Positions 20,180 to 32,060 are shown, counted from the first letter of the stretch. The stretch is 64,000 bases of DNA from Plasmodiophora brassicae (GCA_039704465.1 JASFAU010000001.1:62001-126000), one strand, 5' to 3'. Numbers and translations: made by a program. Notes: generated by a model not told the origin, from the letters alone.

Positions 20180-22708
20180 TCAGATTGCCTGACCGGTCAG
20201 GCGCGCAACAGTCGCAATTATATGCTTGCCGAAGGCGATCTTCCGCAGGTTGGGGATCTTGCTGCAGATCGCGCCAACGAGTCGATCCCGCTGCTCGGGC
20301 GATACCACCGCGAGTATCTGCGGAACACGGGTCAGAACGGGGACAACAGGGCGCATTCGAAACGGAACGACGCAACCTTCTGGATGACGTAATTACCAAA
20401 CGGGTCCTTGACCATGAGCACAAGCGGGCAATTATCCGACGTGCCCGCACAGCTGCACACTTCCTGGACGAGTTCCTCCTTGTCGTGTTCGCCCCCGAGA
20501 GCGAAGCACTTCTCCACGACGTTGGACGCGAACTTGTGCCTGCTGAACTCGCAAACGCGACCCTTGACATGCGCGATGATCACCGAGCGGTATTGCGGGG
20601 GGCCTCGCTCCAAGATGTTCTGCACGACGTAGTTGCCGAACTGGTCCATGATCAAGTCCACGACGCGATCCATGACTTCCCGCAGCAGCTGTTCCCGCCT
20701 GACCTCGTCGGTGCAGTGCTCAAGGAGGCGTTGCATAACGCGACAGCCGTAGGCATGCGTCGAGAACGCGTACACGTTCCCAATGAACGAATCGATGATG
20801 AAGGCCGTTGACTGCGATGGCAGAATTTCAATGCACTTCTGGATGACGTGATTGCCGTTCTGGTCCTTGACGCAACGTTCGACGTTGCCTTTCAGCTCGG
20901 CAATAAACGCAGCTTGCATGCCAGGATCCACCACCTGTAGATCGGATTCAACAGCCAGCGGGTCGACCGTGCGACGCAAACGGCGCTGTACCTCGAGCGC
21001 CTTCTGAATGACGCGGCAGCCGTACATTTGTAGCGACAGTGGCAGCACCGAGCCGAGTATCCGCTCGGCAAACCCTTGACGGTGTCGCGGGCGTCCGAAT
21101 TCGAAGAACTTCTGTACGACGTAATTGGCGAAGACGTCGACGGATAATCGGATGGTGTCCGCCTGCAGCTGAGCGAACATTTCGTCGAGCTGCTCCTCGG
21201 TGGCATTCTCGAGATGCAGCTGGATGAACCGAGACCCGTTCTGCTCCGTCGCCAGTACGGAAACGATCCCAGAGGCAATCACATCGGATAGGCGCACCTG
21301 GGAAGTGGCGTCGATGGTCAGCGACGAGCGCTTGCGAAAACGGGATCGAACGCGCATACCCGATGATGGTGCTTGTTAACTTTAAGTTCGTGTACAATTG
21401 CAGCCTTCTGCATGGCAGCCCCATTGCCATTGAGGACAGAGGCCCTGTCCGTCGCCGACTGCTGGCGGCGCTGCTTGCCATAGGGAATGGGCCGATGGTT
21501 GGATGGCGTTGGCAATGCGGACGCGCTCCGTTGATGCAGGCCAACGGTACTGGGGAACTGCGACAGGACGGGCACCGTCAGCGGGGGGCAACCTTGCACA
21601 AAGCGAACGGGCACGTGGCGCATTACCGCTGGGTACTCAGCGTAGTACAGCGGGTTGTTCGCGTTGTCCCAGTACGGCTGGTGCTGCTGCTGCGCACGTT
21701 GATGGTACGGATTTGGATAGACGGGTGGACCTCCACCGTTCGCCATTGCATGTCTCGAGTCGCCACGCGTGGACCCTCCGTAATACCCGCCGGATGAATC
21801 CGCCGCCGGCATTGGGGCGAACGGGACGCCATCGTACGCCTGCGGCTGCGCCTGGTACGGACGGCCATGCGGCTGCGATACCTGAACAACGCAATCAGCG
21901 CCCCTGGAGTTGAGCACGCGCTCTGGACGCGACTCTGCCCACATGAAAGTTGGCAAACTTGAGATGCAGGTCGGCGTCGGGCTGTGCCGCGTTCGCCTTC
22001 TACAGCAGGTGCCCATCAGCCCACGCGTCCGAGGAACGAGCACAGGCTTACAGGATAGTCGGGCTTGGCCGCCCCAGCAGCATGCCAGGTCGTGTGCAGC
22101 AGCGGCGACGCCGACCTCGGCAGGTCATTCGGTAGGACTGCCGACCCGAACGACTTCTCGATGGCCCAGACGTTGTCGCGCACCGACTTGCCGAGCGACG
22201 GCACCCGCGGCGGCACGCGGGCGCCGCTGCCCGCCTTGTCCGCTTGAGGTAGCCGCATGTGACTGAACGGATCATGGTGCGGCGGCTGCGATGGTGGCTG
22301 CTGCCCAGCGCCCCATGTGGAATAGTCCACCAAGGGCGGCGGGAGGCGCGGATCGATAGGCCGTTGCGAGTAGTAGTACGCGTAGTACGCTGGGGACAGG
22401 CGCGGGTCCTCGGGCGATATCGCTTCGCCGTTCACATATGTCGGCTGTTCGACGATGGACAGCTGCGGCGGCGCCGATGTCGACCTTGCGAATCGCGACG
22501 ACGCGAACGGTTTCGGGGTCGGCATGGCGATGACGGATGGGTTCGGCGGCGGCGGCGGCACATCGGTGTCGTCGAGGATGGTGCCAATGAGCTGCACCTC
22601 GGGGATGGACAGGACGGAGGCGCGGTGCTCGGCGGCGGCGGCCGCGTCGGTCGCCATGCGATGGGGGTGCACACACACGTCAGCAGCAGCGCCGTCGTCG
22701 TCGGCCAC
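20180..22708 (-). CDS. Pumilio/PUF-family RNA-binding protein
   Basis: Five exons with consistent phases: 22052-22708, 21943-21999, 21360-21881, 20377-21297, 20180-20317 (introns 52, 61, 62 and 59 nt), giving about 764 residues. The N-terminal half is low-complexity (Pro/Gln/Tyr-rich, e.g. QPPSQPPHHDPFSHM). The C-terminal half is a PUF repeat array: GSRFIQ, FANYVVQKFFEFG, YGCRVIQKALE, NGNHVIQKCIE, YGCRVMQRLLE, FGNYVVQNILE, FASNVVEKCFA and FGNYVIQK, completed in the last exon by the closing helix GKHIIATVARL. It should bind 3' UTR elements of mRNAs and repress or localise them in the cytoplasm. The start is the first ATG of the open frame at 22708. Confidence 0.92.
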
Positions 22709-23179
22709 CTACCCGCATGCCCGTGAGCGACGACGATCTTCCAATTTGGGGGGGAATGATGCAGCCCCCCTCCCCCCGGGGCGGCCCGTCCACTCACCGC
22801 ACCGACGGCCCAGTGAGACGCGGCGGATTATTATATTGGTGGGGGGGGGCGCGGGCGCGCGCGCGGCGGCGTGCCACTCACGAAAACAATTTTATCGACG
22901 CGCGCCCCAGTCAGCGTTGCATGCGCCGAGGCCGCGCACACGACGTCGATGTAGCGCCCCCGCACGGAACTGCCCAAAAATGCGGTGGGCGAACGACGGC
23001 AGCGCCCCCCAGTCGCAGCAGCAGCAGCAGCAGCGCAGGAGCGACACCCTTTTGCCAATCGCACGCGGCGCAGAGAGAGATCTTCGCCCGGCGAGAATAA
23101 TAATATCCCGCGCGGGCCACCGCCCGAATATCTGCACAGTACACACGGCCCAGAGGATAATACGCGGGCCCCCGATCGT
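22709..23179. other. intergenic region with G/C homopolymer runs
   Basis: It lies between the start of the PUF gene and the stop of RRP1, both on the minus strand. It contains G runs and a (GC)n stretch near 22840-22875 and CAG/GCA repeats near 23020-23036. No gene is supported; it probably holds the PUF promoter. Confidence 0.55.
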
Positions 23180-24697
23180 TTACTTCAAGCGCGAGCCGGT
23201 CTTCAGGGCGGATCCGGGCGACTTCTTGGCGATCAGCTCGCGGGCCGGCGTCTTGATCTTGATCGGCGTCGCCTTGTTGAACTTGCGGATGCTTTTCGTG
23301 GCCGAAAAGGACACCGATTTCGTGGCTGGCCGCTCCTCCTCCTTCTCGGCCTGGGCCTGATCGGCGGCGATCACCGGCTGGGCGACCGGCGCGTCACCAC
23401 TGGCGGAAGCGTCAACGCATTCGGACGCCCTGTCGCCGTCCATCTCGACTGTCTGACGCTTGGCGTCCCGGCCATCTTCGTTTGGAGTCGATGCCAGAGA
23501 CGAACGTCGACGGCGCCGCCGAGAAGGCGTTTTGAGTTCAGCAGACTGGACAGGAGGATCCACGTCAGGAGGCCCCGTCTGGGCATTCCCATCCTGCGCA
23601 TGCTCGTCCTCCACCACGTTTTGAACGCTGTGGACACCGGCGGGCAGACCAAGGGCGCTTGGACACGGTTCGCCATCACCTCCTCCGTGCCCGTTCTCGT
23701 CATCGGATTCTTCCAGAGCGCGTTCGACAAGTTGCTGCAGGGTTTGAAATCGTGTTCGCAAGGAGTACAGCGCCTTTCGGTTGCGCTCGGCAGAGGCGGG
23801 ATCGGCGGCAGCATCGAAGAAGCGATTGGACAGGTCAGCGGCGTTCATCAATATCAAGGTCGTCAGGTTCGATACAGTCACATCGTCATCGTCATTGGAC
23901 GACGCGATCGTTTCGGCGTCGTCCAGGATGCGCATGAAGACGCGATCATGCAGACGCTTCTGCTGAACACGATCGACAGCGGTCGTGGTCAGCACAGACA
24001 GGGACGACTGAAGAACACGCCAGACGACCTCGTAGTGGTAAGCGTCCTCACCAGGGCCAGTCTCATCCAGCGCCCCATTAAGCTGTGCAGCGCAGTGAGC
24101 ATCACGGAAACGTCGCAATGGAACAGTTGCGGGTGTACCTCGTCGACGAGAACGTCAGCGACGTGAAGTGTGAGCCCACGAGATTTCGCGTCCGTGTTGG
24201 CCAAGATTAGGCGCGACACCGTATCGATGAGATCAGAGGATCGGTCGGCAAAGTCGGGACGAAATGCCACGTAATAGATAGAGCGCATCGACCGGCGAAC
24301 GAGCGTGTAGAACTTGTCCAAACGCAGCTTATCAGTACCATGCCATTCCCGCAGCATCGTCTCCAGAAACGCGGTAACATACGGCACAACGCGGTCGGAA
24401 GGAATGGTGCGAATGATTCCTGGCAGAGAATACCTGTCAGACGCGTGCCGATGAGCGCGGCAGGAACATGTGCAGACCAGCCATGTTGTCAGCCAGATCG
24501 GACTGCACGCGTGGCTTGTCGGACATCCACATGCAATAGTAGAGCGCTTTCCATAGTTTCAACAGATCGACAGAGGTGACGTTGCTACGTCTTTCGAGCC
24601 ACCTGACGACGCCCTGGACGGCCTCGTCGCGAACCGCCTTGTCGGTATGCGCGAGCTTGCGGACGATGCCCAACTTCTCGTCATCGACGATCGTCAT
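23180..24697 (-). CDS. RRP1: RRP1/NOP52 ribosomal RNA processing protein
   Basis: Three exons: 24478-24697, 24052-24419 and 23180-24007, with introns 24420-24477 (58 nt) and 24008-24051 (44 nt); all phases agree. The N-terminus carries the family hallmark LLKLWKALYYCMWMSDKP, followed by LREWHGTDKLRLDKFYTLVRR. The helical repeat part ends near DRVFMRILDD, and the C-terminal third is charged and Lys/Arg-rich (RRRRRRSSL, KSIRKFNKATPIKIK), as in nucleolar RRP1 proteins. Known role: 60S subunit biogenesis, processing of 27S/32S pre-rRNA in the nucleolus. The start at 24697 (MTIVDDEKLGIV) aligns with the family N-terminus. The 44-nt intron is the shortest placed here and is the least certain junction. 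Confidence 0.9.
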
Positions 24698-25199
24698 GGC
24701 AACTGACCAAGTCCGAACACAAGTCCGTCACGGACTCCGTGGCGGGCCTGTGAGTCCGTGGCGGATCGACGCGTTGGAACTGCCGCTGAAGTTCGCCAAC
24801 TACAACCCTGCTCGCACCGACTTGTGCCAGTCGCCCACTGACATCAACCATGCTCGAACTTGTGTTGCACACCGTGATGCCTTTGCTATAGTTCAAGGTT
24901 CATCATCATCTCGTGTGTCAAATCGATTGACAGCGACGCTGCAGCCGTCATGGGGTCTTTCATGGTCGACAAAACTGCGACCCGTTTTCTCAGCCTCGGA
25001 AGGGTGTGATATGTATGTGCTGCCGTCGATTACTTTGCAATACGCAGCTGGCCGTAAGGGCACGGCCACGATTGCCGTGTTACATATCAGGCGCTTAACA
25101 CGCTGTTTAACGCTTCGCCATGATTAGCCAGCGGCTTTAAGAAGAAGTGTCGTGGTGCAACAGTCGAGCCATCCCCTTTGCTCCTCGACATGCTGGTAT
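24698..25199. other. intergenic, no gene seen
   Basis: Upstream region of RRP1 (minus strand). It contains a CGGACTCCG motif at 24731-24739 and a partner AGTCCG at 24753-24758, the same module found at 5996-6029 and 47232-47264. Nothing else stands out. Confidence 0.5.
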
Positions 25200-25672
25200 T
25201 CAATATCATCCATATTTACGTACAGCCGATGGTGCCCAGGGCCGTATCGGGTGCGTTTGTGTATGTCGAACAGCTCGCCTCTTGTCGAGACGGCAACGGC
25301 CCTGTGGATTGAAACATCCAGGCCGCTTCAGTTCGGGTGGGTTCGGCGCAGCTCGTGGCCATGATGCCCCGGCACGACGCCTGGAGCAGGCACCTGCCCA
25401 TCCCTGGTAGTCGATCGTCACTGTACAATCGATAGCAACAAATTAAACGTAGGCGCGGATGGTAGCCGAATGGATTCCGGCGCTTCACTGGACCCTACAA
25501 CGTATAATGTGCTGGCAGTAACGTCGAATGACTCGTTACCGAGCATGAAATAGGGCGCTGCCCAGGATCCAAGAACGACCTTGCCCACAATGCTCTCCAC
25601 GCTGACGCTCCCCTCGGAGATATACACAAGCATCGCAAGGATGACGACATGACCAGCGCTTGCGCTCACCAT
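25200..25672 (-). pseudogene. decayed duplicate of the adjacent 7TM gene
   Basis: 25418-25672 encodes SVSVESIVGKVVLGSWAAPY and LGNESFDVTASTLYVVGSS, nearly the same as SVSVESILNGTVVGSWAAPY and LGNTSFDVTASALYVAGSA in the intact gene at 25909-27315. After a stop the homology resumes downstream in shifted frames (YQGWAGACS near 25400, then SCRGIMATSCAEP near 25370). No membrane part is left. This is a truncated, frame-shifted tandem copy in the same orientation as the intact gene and downstream of it. Confidence 0.8.
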
Positions 25673-25908
25673 AGGGCGCGTTACAGGCTCAGACGACTAC
25701 CTAACAGTATTATTGGACGGGCGCATGCAGGTACGGGCCATCTTGGGCTAAACCTGTGTGATGAGCACGTTTATACCTACCGAAGCATTCGAATCCTCCG
25801 AAGCATACGAATGCTTGCTGTCAACCATAGCTTTCCATCAGTGTACTTTTACTGATGTATGGGGCGGTAGCCGTCGCGTTGACTAACCAGGGAAGAACGT
25901 GGACGCCG

Positions 25909-27315
25909 TCAGATGGGCAGCTTGAAAGGTGGCTGAACAGAATTCGGGGCTGTTGGGGCAGGGAGAACGGCGGCGCCACCGTTGAGGAGCGCTCTGCTGA
26001 ACCGCAACGGCGAATAGGCTGGTGTCTGGAACGTCAACGCCTCCATTATGCGCTGCAACACGCCGAATGCGCTGGCCACCGCATAGGAGTACCAGAACAG
26101 GGTTACATTGCCGACAGCGGTCGCCGCGCCGACCACCGTCAATGCGATCAGCATCAGCAATCCCGAAACGCCGCTTCTGACGATTCGGACAGCGAAACGG
26201 AGACGCCTGCGTCGTTCGCCAGCAGAGACGCCTTTGCATTGCAGAAGCTGTTCGGCAACGCACCTGCCTTGACGAATGAAAGCGACGTAGGCAACAAAAT
26301 ACAAGATGAAGACCCCGACGACGTAGACGAGAGAACTTCCTGTACTCTTCAAGGCGACCAGGTCCAGAACGTTGCTCGTCACACCAGCAATAATCACGAC
26401 ACATGCGGTCGACCACGAGAACAACCGTCGCAGGTATGACCAACGCGTATCGACGCCGCCGGTTTGCACATAGGCCTGCTGCAGCATGTATGTTAGCGTT
26501 AGGGTTGTCGCGCAGCTGATCGACGATTCTGATTGCCGAATGAAGCGGACTGTCAGGTTGTACGGTGCGCACCGGCCGTCGCATAGAGCAATGTTCCCGA
26601 CGAAATACGCGTCTCCGATGGCGCATAGGAAGGACACGGATAAAGCAAAGACTGGGGCGAAGGGCGGGCGGCGCACTCGTCCATGGCCTGTAACGCAGAA
26701 GGCGACGACCTTGGCTAGCGTGATCACTGCGAGAACTGGCTCTAGAGCGAACGCAATGGCCCAAATGATCCAGGGCCCGTTAGTGGTAAAGGCTGTGTTC
26801 GGTGCTGTCTGTGATGTCATGCGTAGGAGCTGCCGTCCCTCATTGCGAAACGTCGTCGTCAGGTCCAACGTTTGGCCAGGGGTCAGGATGACCATGGGCA
26901 CGTCCGTAAAAGGCACCGACCCTGCGGATCGAAACGTCCATGCCACGTAAGCTCGGTCCGGTTCGGCACAATTAATAACAATCAGGCCTCGGCAAGACAG
27001 TGCCTGGCGGGAGCAGGCATCCGCCCACCCTTGGTAATTGGTTGTGGCTGTGCTGTCGATGGCCACGAAGGAGTTCGACGGTAACGGTATGGGCTGTTGG
27101 TCGTACACTGCCTGGTCGTCAGCGGACCCGGCAACGTATAGCGCGCTGGCAGTGACGTCGAACGACGTGTTCCCGAGGGTAAAGTAAGGCGCCGCCCAGG
27201 ATCCCACCACCGTCCCGTTTAGGATACTCTCCACACTGACGGTCGCCCCGGCCAGGTATGGACTTAGTGCCGTAACGACGGCAAAGATATGCACAGCGCA
27301 AGAAGGACGCGACAT
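25909..27315 (-). CDS. signal-peptide 7TM receptor-like protein
   Basis: I start at the ATG at 27315 because it gives a signal peptide (MSRPSCAVHIFAVVTALSPYLAGA); the open frame extends upstream to 27432. The product is about 468 residues. A lumenal/extracellular domain of about 150 residues (VESILNGTVVGSWAAPYF ... SCRGLIVINCAEPDRAYVAW) precedes seven hydrophobic helices, from IIWAIAFALEPVLAVITLAK to LFWYSYAVASAFGVL. A Cys pair sits in the ALCDGRCAPYN loop. No introns. The family is not identified; the topology is receptor-like (N-out, 7TM). A decayed copy lies just downstream, and another 7TM gene of similar layout is divergently placed upstream. Confidence 0.75.
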   Translation of the reverse strand: MSRPSCAVHIFAVVTALSPYLAGATVSVESILNGTVVGSWAAPYFTLGNTSFDVTASALYVAGSADDQAVYDQQPIPLPSNSFVAIDSTATTNYQGWADACSRQALSCRGLIVINCAEPDRAYVAWTFRSAGSVPFTDVPMVILTPGQTLDLTTTFRNEGRQLLRMTSQTAPNTAFTTNGPWIIWAIAFALEPVLAVITLAKVVAFCVTGHGRVRRPPFAPVFALSVSFLCAIGDAYFVGNIALCDGRCAPYNLTVRFIRQSESSISCATTLTLTYMLQQAYVQTGGVDTRWSYLRRLFSWSTACVVIIAGVTSNVLDLVALKSTGSSLVYVVGVFILYFVAYVAFIRQGRCVAEQLLQCKGVSAGERRRRLRFAVRIVRSGVSGLLMLIALTVVGAATAVGNVTLFWYSYAVASAFGVLQRIMEALTFQTPAYSPLRFSRALLNGGAAVLPAPTAPNSVQPPFKLPI

Positions 27316-27820
27316 GGATGCCAGTAGCCTCCAGACAGGCCGACACGCGACGCCAGCCCGGGATGGCCGTAAGTCCAGCTCAGTCCTCCTCGTCCGAGTC
27401 CCCGGCGTCTCTTCACAACGCGTATCCGGCACAGAAGTGATCGTACATGCAGTACTTTAGAACACGCCCCGGGGAGCAGGCCGGGTTCGTATAGCGTACG
27501 TAATCATAATGCGTTATAAAGCAGACGCACCGATTCAATGGGCAATGGGCATGATGCGCGCTCGCCCGGTCCGACTGCGAGCCCGCCCTAAGGCCCCCGG
27601 GTGGAGCGACGCCGCCTGTTTTGCGTTCGTTGGACCGGAGCGAGCGAACCGATCGATACCTTCCTGGTAGCCGCCTCTCCCCGACGCCAATACTGCAATC
27701 CGCGAGCACCGGCCATGCGGCATGGTGCTGATCGCGTCTGACCGGCAGCAGCAGCAGCAGCCGCGAGATATCGGCCTGCGGCATCGGCTGTCGAGGTACC
27801 ACCAGGTCGATCCATAATGT

Positions 27821-29589
27821 ATGTGCGCGCCCATGGTGGCGGCGGCGTTGCGGTTGGCGGCTCAGGTCGCCGCCGCCGCTGCCGTGTTCGGGCAGGTGGC
27901 CGCCGCCTTCCACATCACGTACGACAATGCCGTCGTACGTCACCCCAGGCTCCTTCGTTGTCGTTCTCATGCTGATCTGCTCTTTGTCACTGCAGCTATA
28001 CCCTGAGTCGGTCCGCCAGCGATTCTTCGCCGCCGACGGTGCCACGTCGGTCACCGCGCGTTGTCAGTCCCATCGCAACCCACTATTGCGTCAGTTCGAA
28101 ACCAACGTCATTGCTTAGTGCGGGTTGAGAGGAAGACGCTCATGGAGCCGGTGCCATCCCCGACCGGGTTCGTCGAGTTCATCGTGTACAAACCGTCAGG
28201 TGACGTTGCGTTCCCGTCGGAGGCCTACCCTGGCCTGGTAATACGCTGCTTCGTTTCCCAGCGGACGGAGGCGTCTAATGGACGCTCCTGTGTTCCCGCA
28301 GCCGTCCTTGTGCTGCTCGGCGTCCATGTTCCGGTCGGGCGTGTGCGACCAGCCGGGTACCGTCATAATCCCGTCCGGCGTCACCGTTGTCTCCCGGTTT
28401 GTTCACGACCTGTCGAAGGACGACCTGCACGTCAGCGTCCCTGTCGATGGGCAAGGCAGCTATGCCCTCGTCGTGTCACATTGCGGTTCCCGGCCCGGGC
28501 GTCTCTCGCTCTCTGGAACCATATCGGTACGGTCGTCGTATGTTCCCGTTTGCGCTCTTCGTTTTAAGTGCGGTTCCCAGATCGAGGCGGCTGACGGGCA
28601 CCTGTCGGCCGAGAAACGCCCTCTGGCCTCGCTGTATGCGATACTAACGATAGCATCGCTCGGGGTCGCCGTCCTGGGCGGCGTTCGCATGAAACAGCAC
28701 CTGGTCCCGCGTCCTGATCTCGCCGGTGCTGCGATTTCCCTCCTACTGGCAGCACTGCTTCTGGAGTCGACGCTGTGGTGGCAGTACTACACCGCGTCCA
28801 ATCGCAACGGCGTGCCGCCGTTCCCGATCGAGGTCGCTGCCAGTCTGGCCTGCGTGATCAAGCGCGCCCTGCAGATCGCCGTCTTCAGCATGATGGCCTT
28901 CTCGTATGGGTCAGCACTGCCCGTCGTCGGTGCACGTGCCCGGTTCCCGATCAGGACCGTCCAGGTCCTATCGGCCATCGCAATGTCCTACAACCTCGCC
29001 CAGGTCTGCTTCGCGCGTATTCGCCATCTTACTGTCTGTGTGTGACGTTGTGTGGTTTTGGTTCAGGTGTGGGTCGTGTTCGACACGGTACTGTCGTCGG
29101 ATCCGGATGTGAAACGATACGGCCTGTCCATGTTCTTCCCGCTGCTCTTCATCGACGTTGTATTCTTCGGTATCCTCCTGCGCCCCACTGTCGTCTCGTT
29201 GACCCGGATAAAGTCCATGCGACCCACCAGCCCGCACGCGTCCACGTTCCTGACCTTCACCCGCCTGCACGTCGCCCTCTTCGGCCTGATGGTTGCCACC
29301 GCTGGAATTTGCATGTACGGCGCTCGCAGCAATCGGCTCCCTTGTCGCCGTTTCGCTAAACGCGTCGCCGTTCGGCAGATACTTTGCTGAGAATCAGGGC
29401 GCCACCCGACACTTCCTAATCGACTTCCTGTTTCCGGAGGGCATTCTGCAACTGGCCCAGCTGGTGCTGGTCGCGTACGAGATCGTCGTCATCAACCCGC
29501 ACGGGACACAGTACGCGGGCGTCGACACCGACGTGCCCGCCACGCCGTTATCCGATCTGGAGCGGGACGGCGCCGGAATACACCGCTGA
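27821..29589 (+). CDS. signal-peptide 7TM protein, GOST/TMEM145-like
   Basis: Multi-exon gene. Exon 1 (27821-27934) encodes a signal peptide (MVAAALRLAAQVAAAAAVFG). Introns seen: 27935-27995, about 28060-28118, 28238-28311 and 29004-29066; a frame change near 29290-29335 is a further very short intron or an indel. The N-terminal domain has paired Cys (CCSASMFRSGVC ... ALRFKCG). The membrane part has a first helix in PLASLYAILTIASLGVAVLGG and LLESTLWWQYYTASNRNGVP, which resembles the GPR180/TMEM145 (intimal thickness-related receptor) transmembrane family. Its stop lies inside the coding end of the opposite-strand kinase. The receptor assignment is tentative. Confidence 0.65.
29548..29589. other. 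overlap of convergent coding ends
   Basis: The kinase stop (29548, minus) lies 42 bases inside the end of the 7TM gene (stop at 29587-29589, plus). Both 3' ends must share sequence, so the two mRNAs would be complementary over at least this stretch. Confidence 0.7.
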
Positions 29590-30987
29590 TGGATCCGCGA
29601 TTGTATGACGATTCGCACGCTCGACCTGGCCGATGAATGCCTGCAGGGCGTCCCGATGCAGGAGGTTCCCGAGCGGCGACGCGATGCGGCCCTGCTCGAG
29701 GTCGGCCCAGTGCGGATGGACGGCGCCCAGGAACGGGTGCGACCTGAGCTCGAACCCGCGCAGCGGCCCGGATCCCATCCGGTCCTCGGGTCGGCGCACG
29801 AGCAGGCCCCGAATAAACGACTGGGCGCACCTCGACACCGACCTGGGGAACACGACCTCGGCGCGGATCGCGTTCTCGTACATTTGCAGGCGGGTCGGCG
29901 CGTGGAACGGCACCCGCCCGGTCAGCAGCTCGAACACGAGCACGCCCAACGACCTGCCCCCGTTCGTCACATTCTGGCGACGAACGCCACGAGGCGTCTC
30001 TGTACCAGTAGTCGCAGGCATGGCCGTAGTCGTCGCCGCACAGCATCTCGGGAGGCTGGTAGGCGGGCGTCCCACAGAACGTCGTCGCCTTCGTCCCCTG
30101 TGACGACAGGCCGCCGGGACTCGTGACGCCCTGTTTACCCAGGCCCAGATCCGCAAGGCGAATGTGGTAGTCGCCGCCTATGAGAACGTTCTCCGGCTTC
30201 AGGTCCCGGTACACCTGATCAGGCAGGCGCTCGCCTCAGTCGACGACGCCCCACGTCGCGGACGGGGGCTTACAATGTCGTGCTGGTGGAGGTGTTCGAG
30301 CGCCAGGATGATTTCGGCGGTGACGAAGGCGACGGCGTCCTCGGGGAGTGGGCCGAGCCGCTGGAGATGGTAGTGCAGGTCGTGCTGGTCGGCGTACTCC
30401 AGGCAGAGGTGGCGTCGCCCGGCTGGGTCGACGACCGTCGTCACCAGCGATATGATGAACGGATGGCGGATTCGCTCCAGGATGGCGCGTTCCGCGTCGG
30501 ATAGCGCCCCGCGCCCGTCTTTGTCGAGCTTCATGGCCAGGAGGCGCCCGTCCGCGTTCCGTTTCACGAGTTGCACCTGGCCGAACCCGCCTTCGCCCAG
30601 CACGCCGATCGCTGTGAAATCGCTCATCGACGCTTCGGTCGGTGGCGCGTGGGCCGGCTCCCGGAGGTCGTCGGGCCTCCGCTCGTCGCGCCGCTGGATC
30701 AGGTTCAGGCCCTGGAACGCATCGAGGATGCGCTGCACCTGCCCGTCGTCGTCGGCGTCGAGTTCGATGCGTCGCACGACGCTGACGACGAGCCGTCCAG
30801 GAGCATCGCCGCTCTGGACGACGTCGACGATATCGTGGCGGCCGTATTTGTCCTTGCCGATGGTGCACCCGGTTGCCGAGACCCGCAATCGGGTCGGGCG
30901 ACGGTGCCCGTCGACGACGTCGAACGCGATGACGGGTTCGACGCTTGCGCCGCCCGTCGCCGACGTTGACGACCGGAACATCTTCAT
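29548..30987 (-). CDS. AGC-type Ser/Thr protein kinase
   Basis: Three exons: 30274-30987, 30006-30214 and 29548-29953, with introns 59 and 52 nt; about 442 residues from the ATG at 30987 (MKMFRSS; the frame is open to 31203). An N-terminal domain of about 110 residues (EPVIAFDVVDGHRRPTRLRV ... IVDVVQSGD) looks PH/PX-like. Kinase landmarks: LGEGGFGQV, LLAMKLDKD, YRDLKPENVLI (rebuilt across the first intron), DLGLGK in place of DFG, and TFCGTPAYQPPEML in place of the usual TFCGTPEYxAPE. Catalytic Lys, HRD-type Asp and DLG Asp are present, so activity is plausible. The C-tail has no obvious hydrophobic motif. Likely cytoplasmic signalling kinase. Confidence 0.87.
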
Positions 30988-31285
30988 CGTCCGCCGACAA
31001 CACGTGCGAAGAGGTGCCCCCACCTGCGCTCTGTAACGGGACAACTCAGGCGGTGGCTGTCTCGGACACCTGCCTATGTACGAAACTGACGACACGACAC
31101 TGAGACGGGGCGACGGCGTCGAACGCGGCGTCTGACGTGAGGGCACGTGTGTGTGTGCCTGTGATGATCCGTCTACGGGATGGGCGCGCGCGGTTCGTGC
31201 CAAGCCGGAGGCGTACGGGGGCAGGGCAGCATAGCAACAATAACGCTCGTGTACATGATAATATTACATAACAGAGCGGGTCTCG

Positions 31286-32060
31286 TTACTGGGTCGACTG
31301 CGACGGGGCCGCAGCCGTCCCGGTTCGTGGGCTGTGGAATTTGACGACGTGCATGTTCAACGACGACCTGTGTCGAAACAGCTTCTCGCAGACGTCGCAT
31401 TTGTACTTGGCGTCCTTCGTGCTGCGAACGTGCCGCCATCAGCGCACGGGTATACACTGGCACGCGCGCATCGGGATGGACTTACTGGACCGTTAGGTGC
31501 GATGTTAAATTCCCCTGGAGCAGCAGGAGCAGCATTAGTCAGCGAAACCGGGCGCGCAACCAGACGGACCGACCGACCTTGATGGCGAACGTCTTGCGGC
31601 AGATCGGGCACTCGTATGGTCTATCGCCCGTGTGGAGTCGTTCGTGATTCGACAGTGAGAACGCGGTGGCGAAATCCCTGGAGCAGACCGTGCAATGGTA
31701 CAGGCGCTCGCCGGTATGCACCCGCATATGCTTCGTCAGGATGGCCCGCCGCCCGAACGCTTTCCGACAGATCGTGCACTCGTAGGGCCTGACAGCCGCT
31801 GTCAATGTCCATTTGCGCGTCATCGGTCCCGAGTACACGAACCGTTCGCCGGTATGGATACGCGTGTGCTTCGTCAGGTTGCATTTCGTCATAAACGTCT
31901 TGAGGCAGACGTCGCACGAGAACGGGCGGACCTGCGAGTGCGTGCGCGCGTGCCGCTTCACCTGGGCCTTCGTGGCGAACTCCTTGCCGCACTCGCTGCA
32001 TGCGAACTCGTCACCCTCGACGACAACGATCGGGCCCGTTGCGACGCCCGCCTGCGCCAT
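31286..32060 (-). CDS. C2H2 zinc-finger protein A
   Basis: Four exons: 31843-32060, 31578-31788, 31486-31514 and 31286-31421; total 594 nt, about 197 residues. Six C2H2 fingers in a row: CSECGKEF, CDVCLKTF, CTICRKAF, CTVCSRDF, CPICRKTF and CDVCEKLF, with TGER-type linkers. Intron 31789-31842 splits the Arg codon of HTGER|P; the 29-nt exon 31486-31514 (GNLTSHLTV) supplies the first helix of a finger. The start at 32060 (MAQAGVATG) precedes finger 1 closely; the frame is open further upstream. Expected nuclear DNA- or RNA-binding regulator; target unknown. Paralogous to the genes at 34027, 37109 and 38396. Confidence 0.85.
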
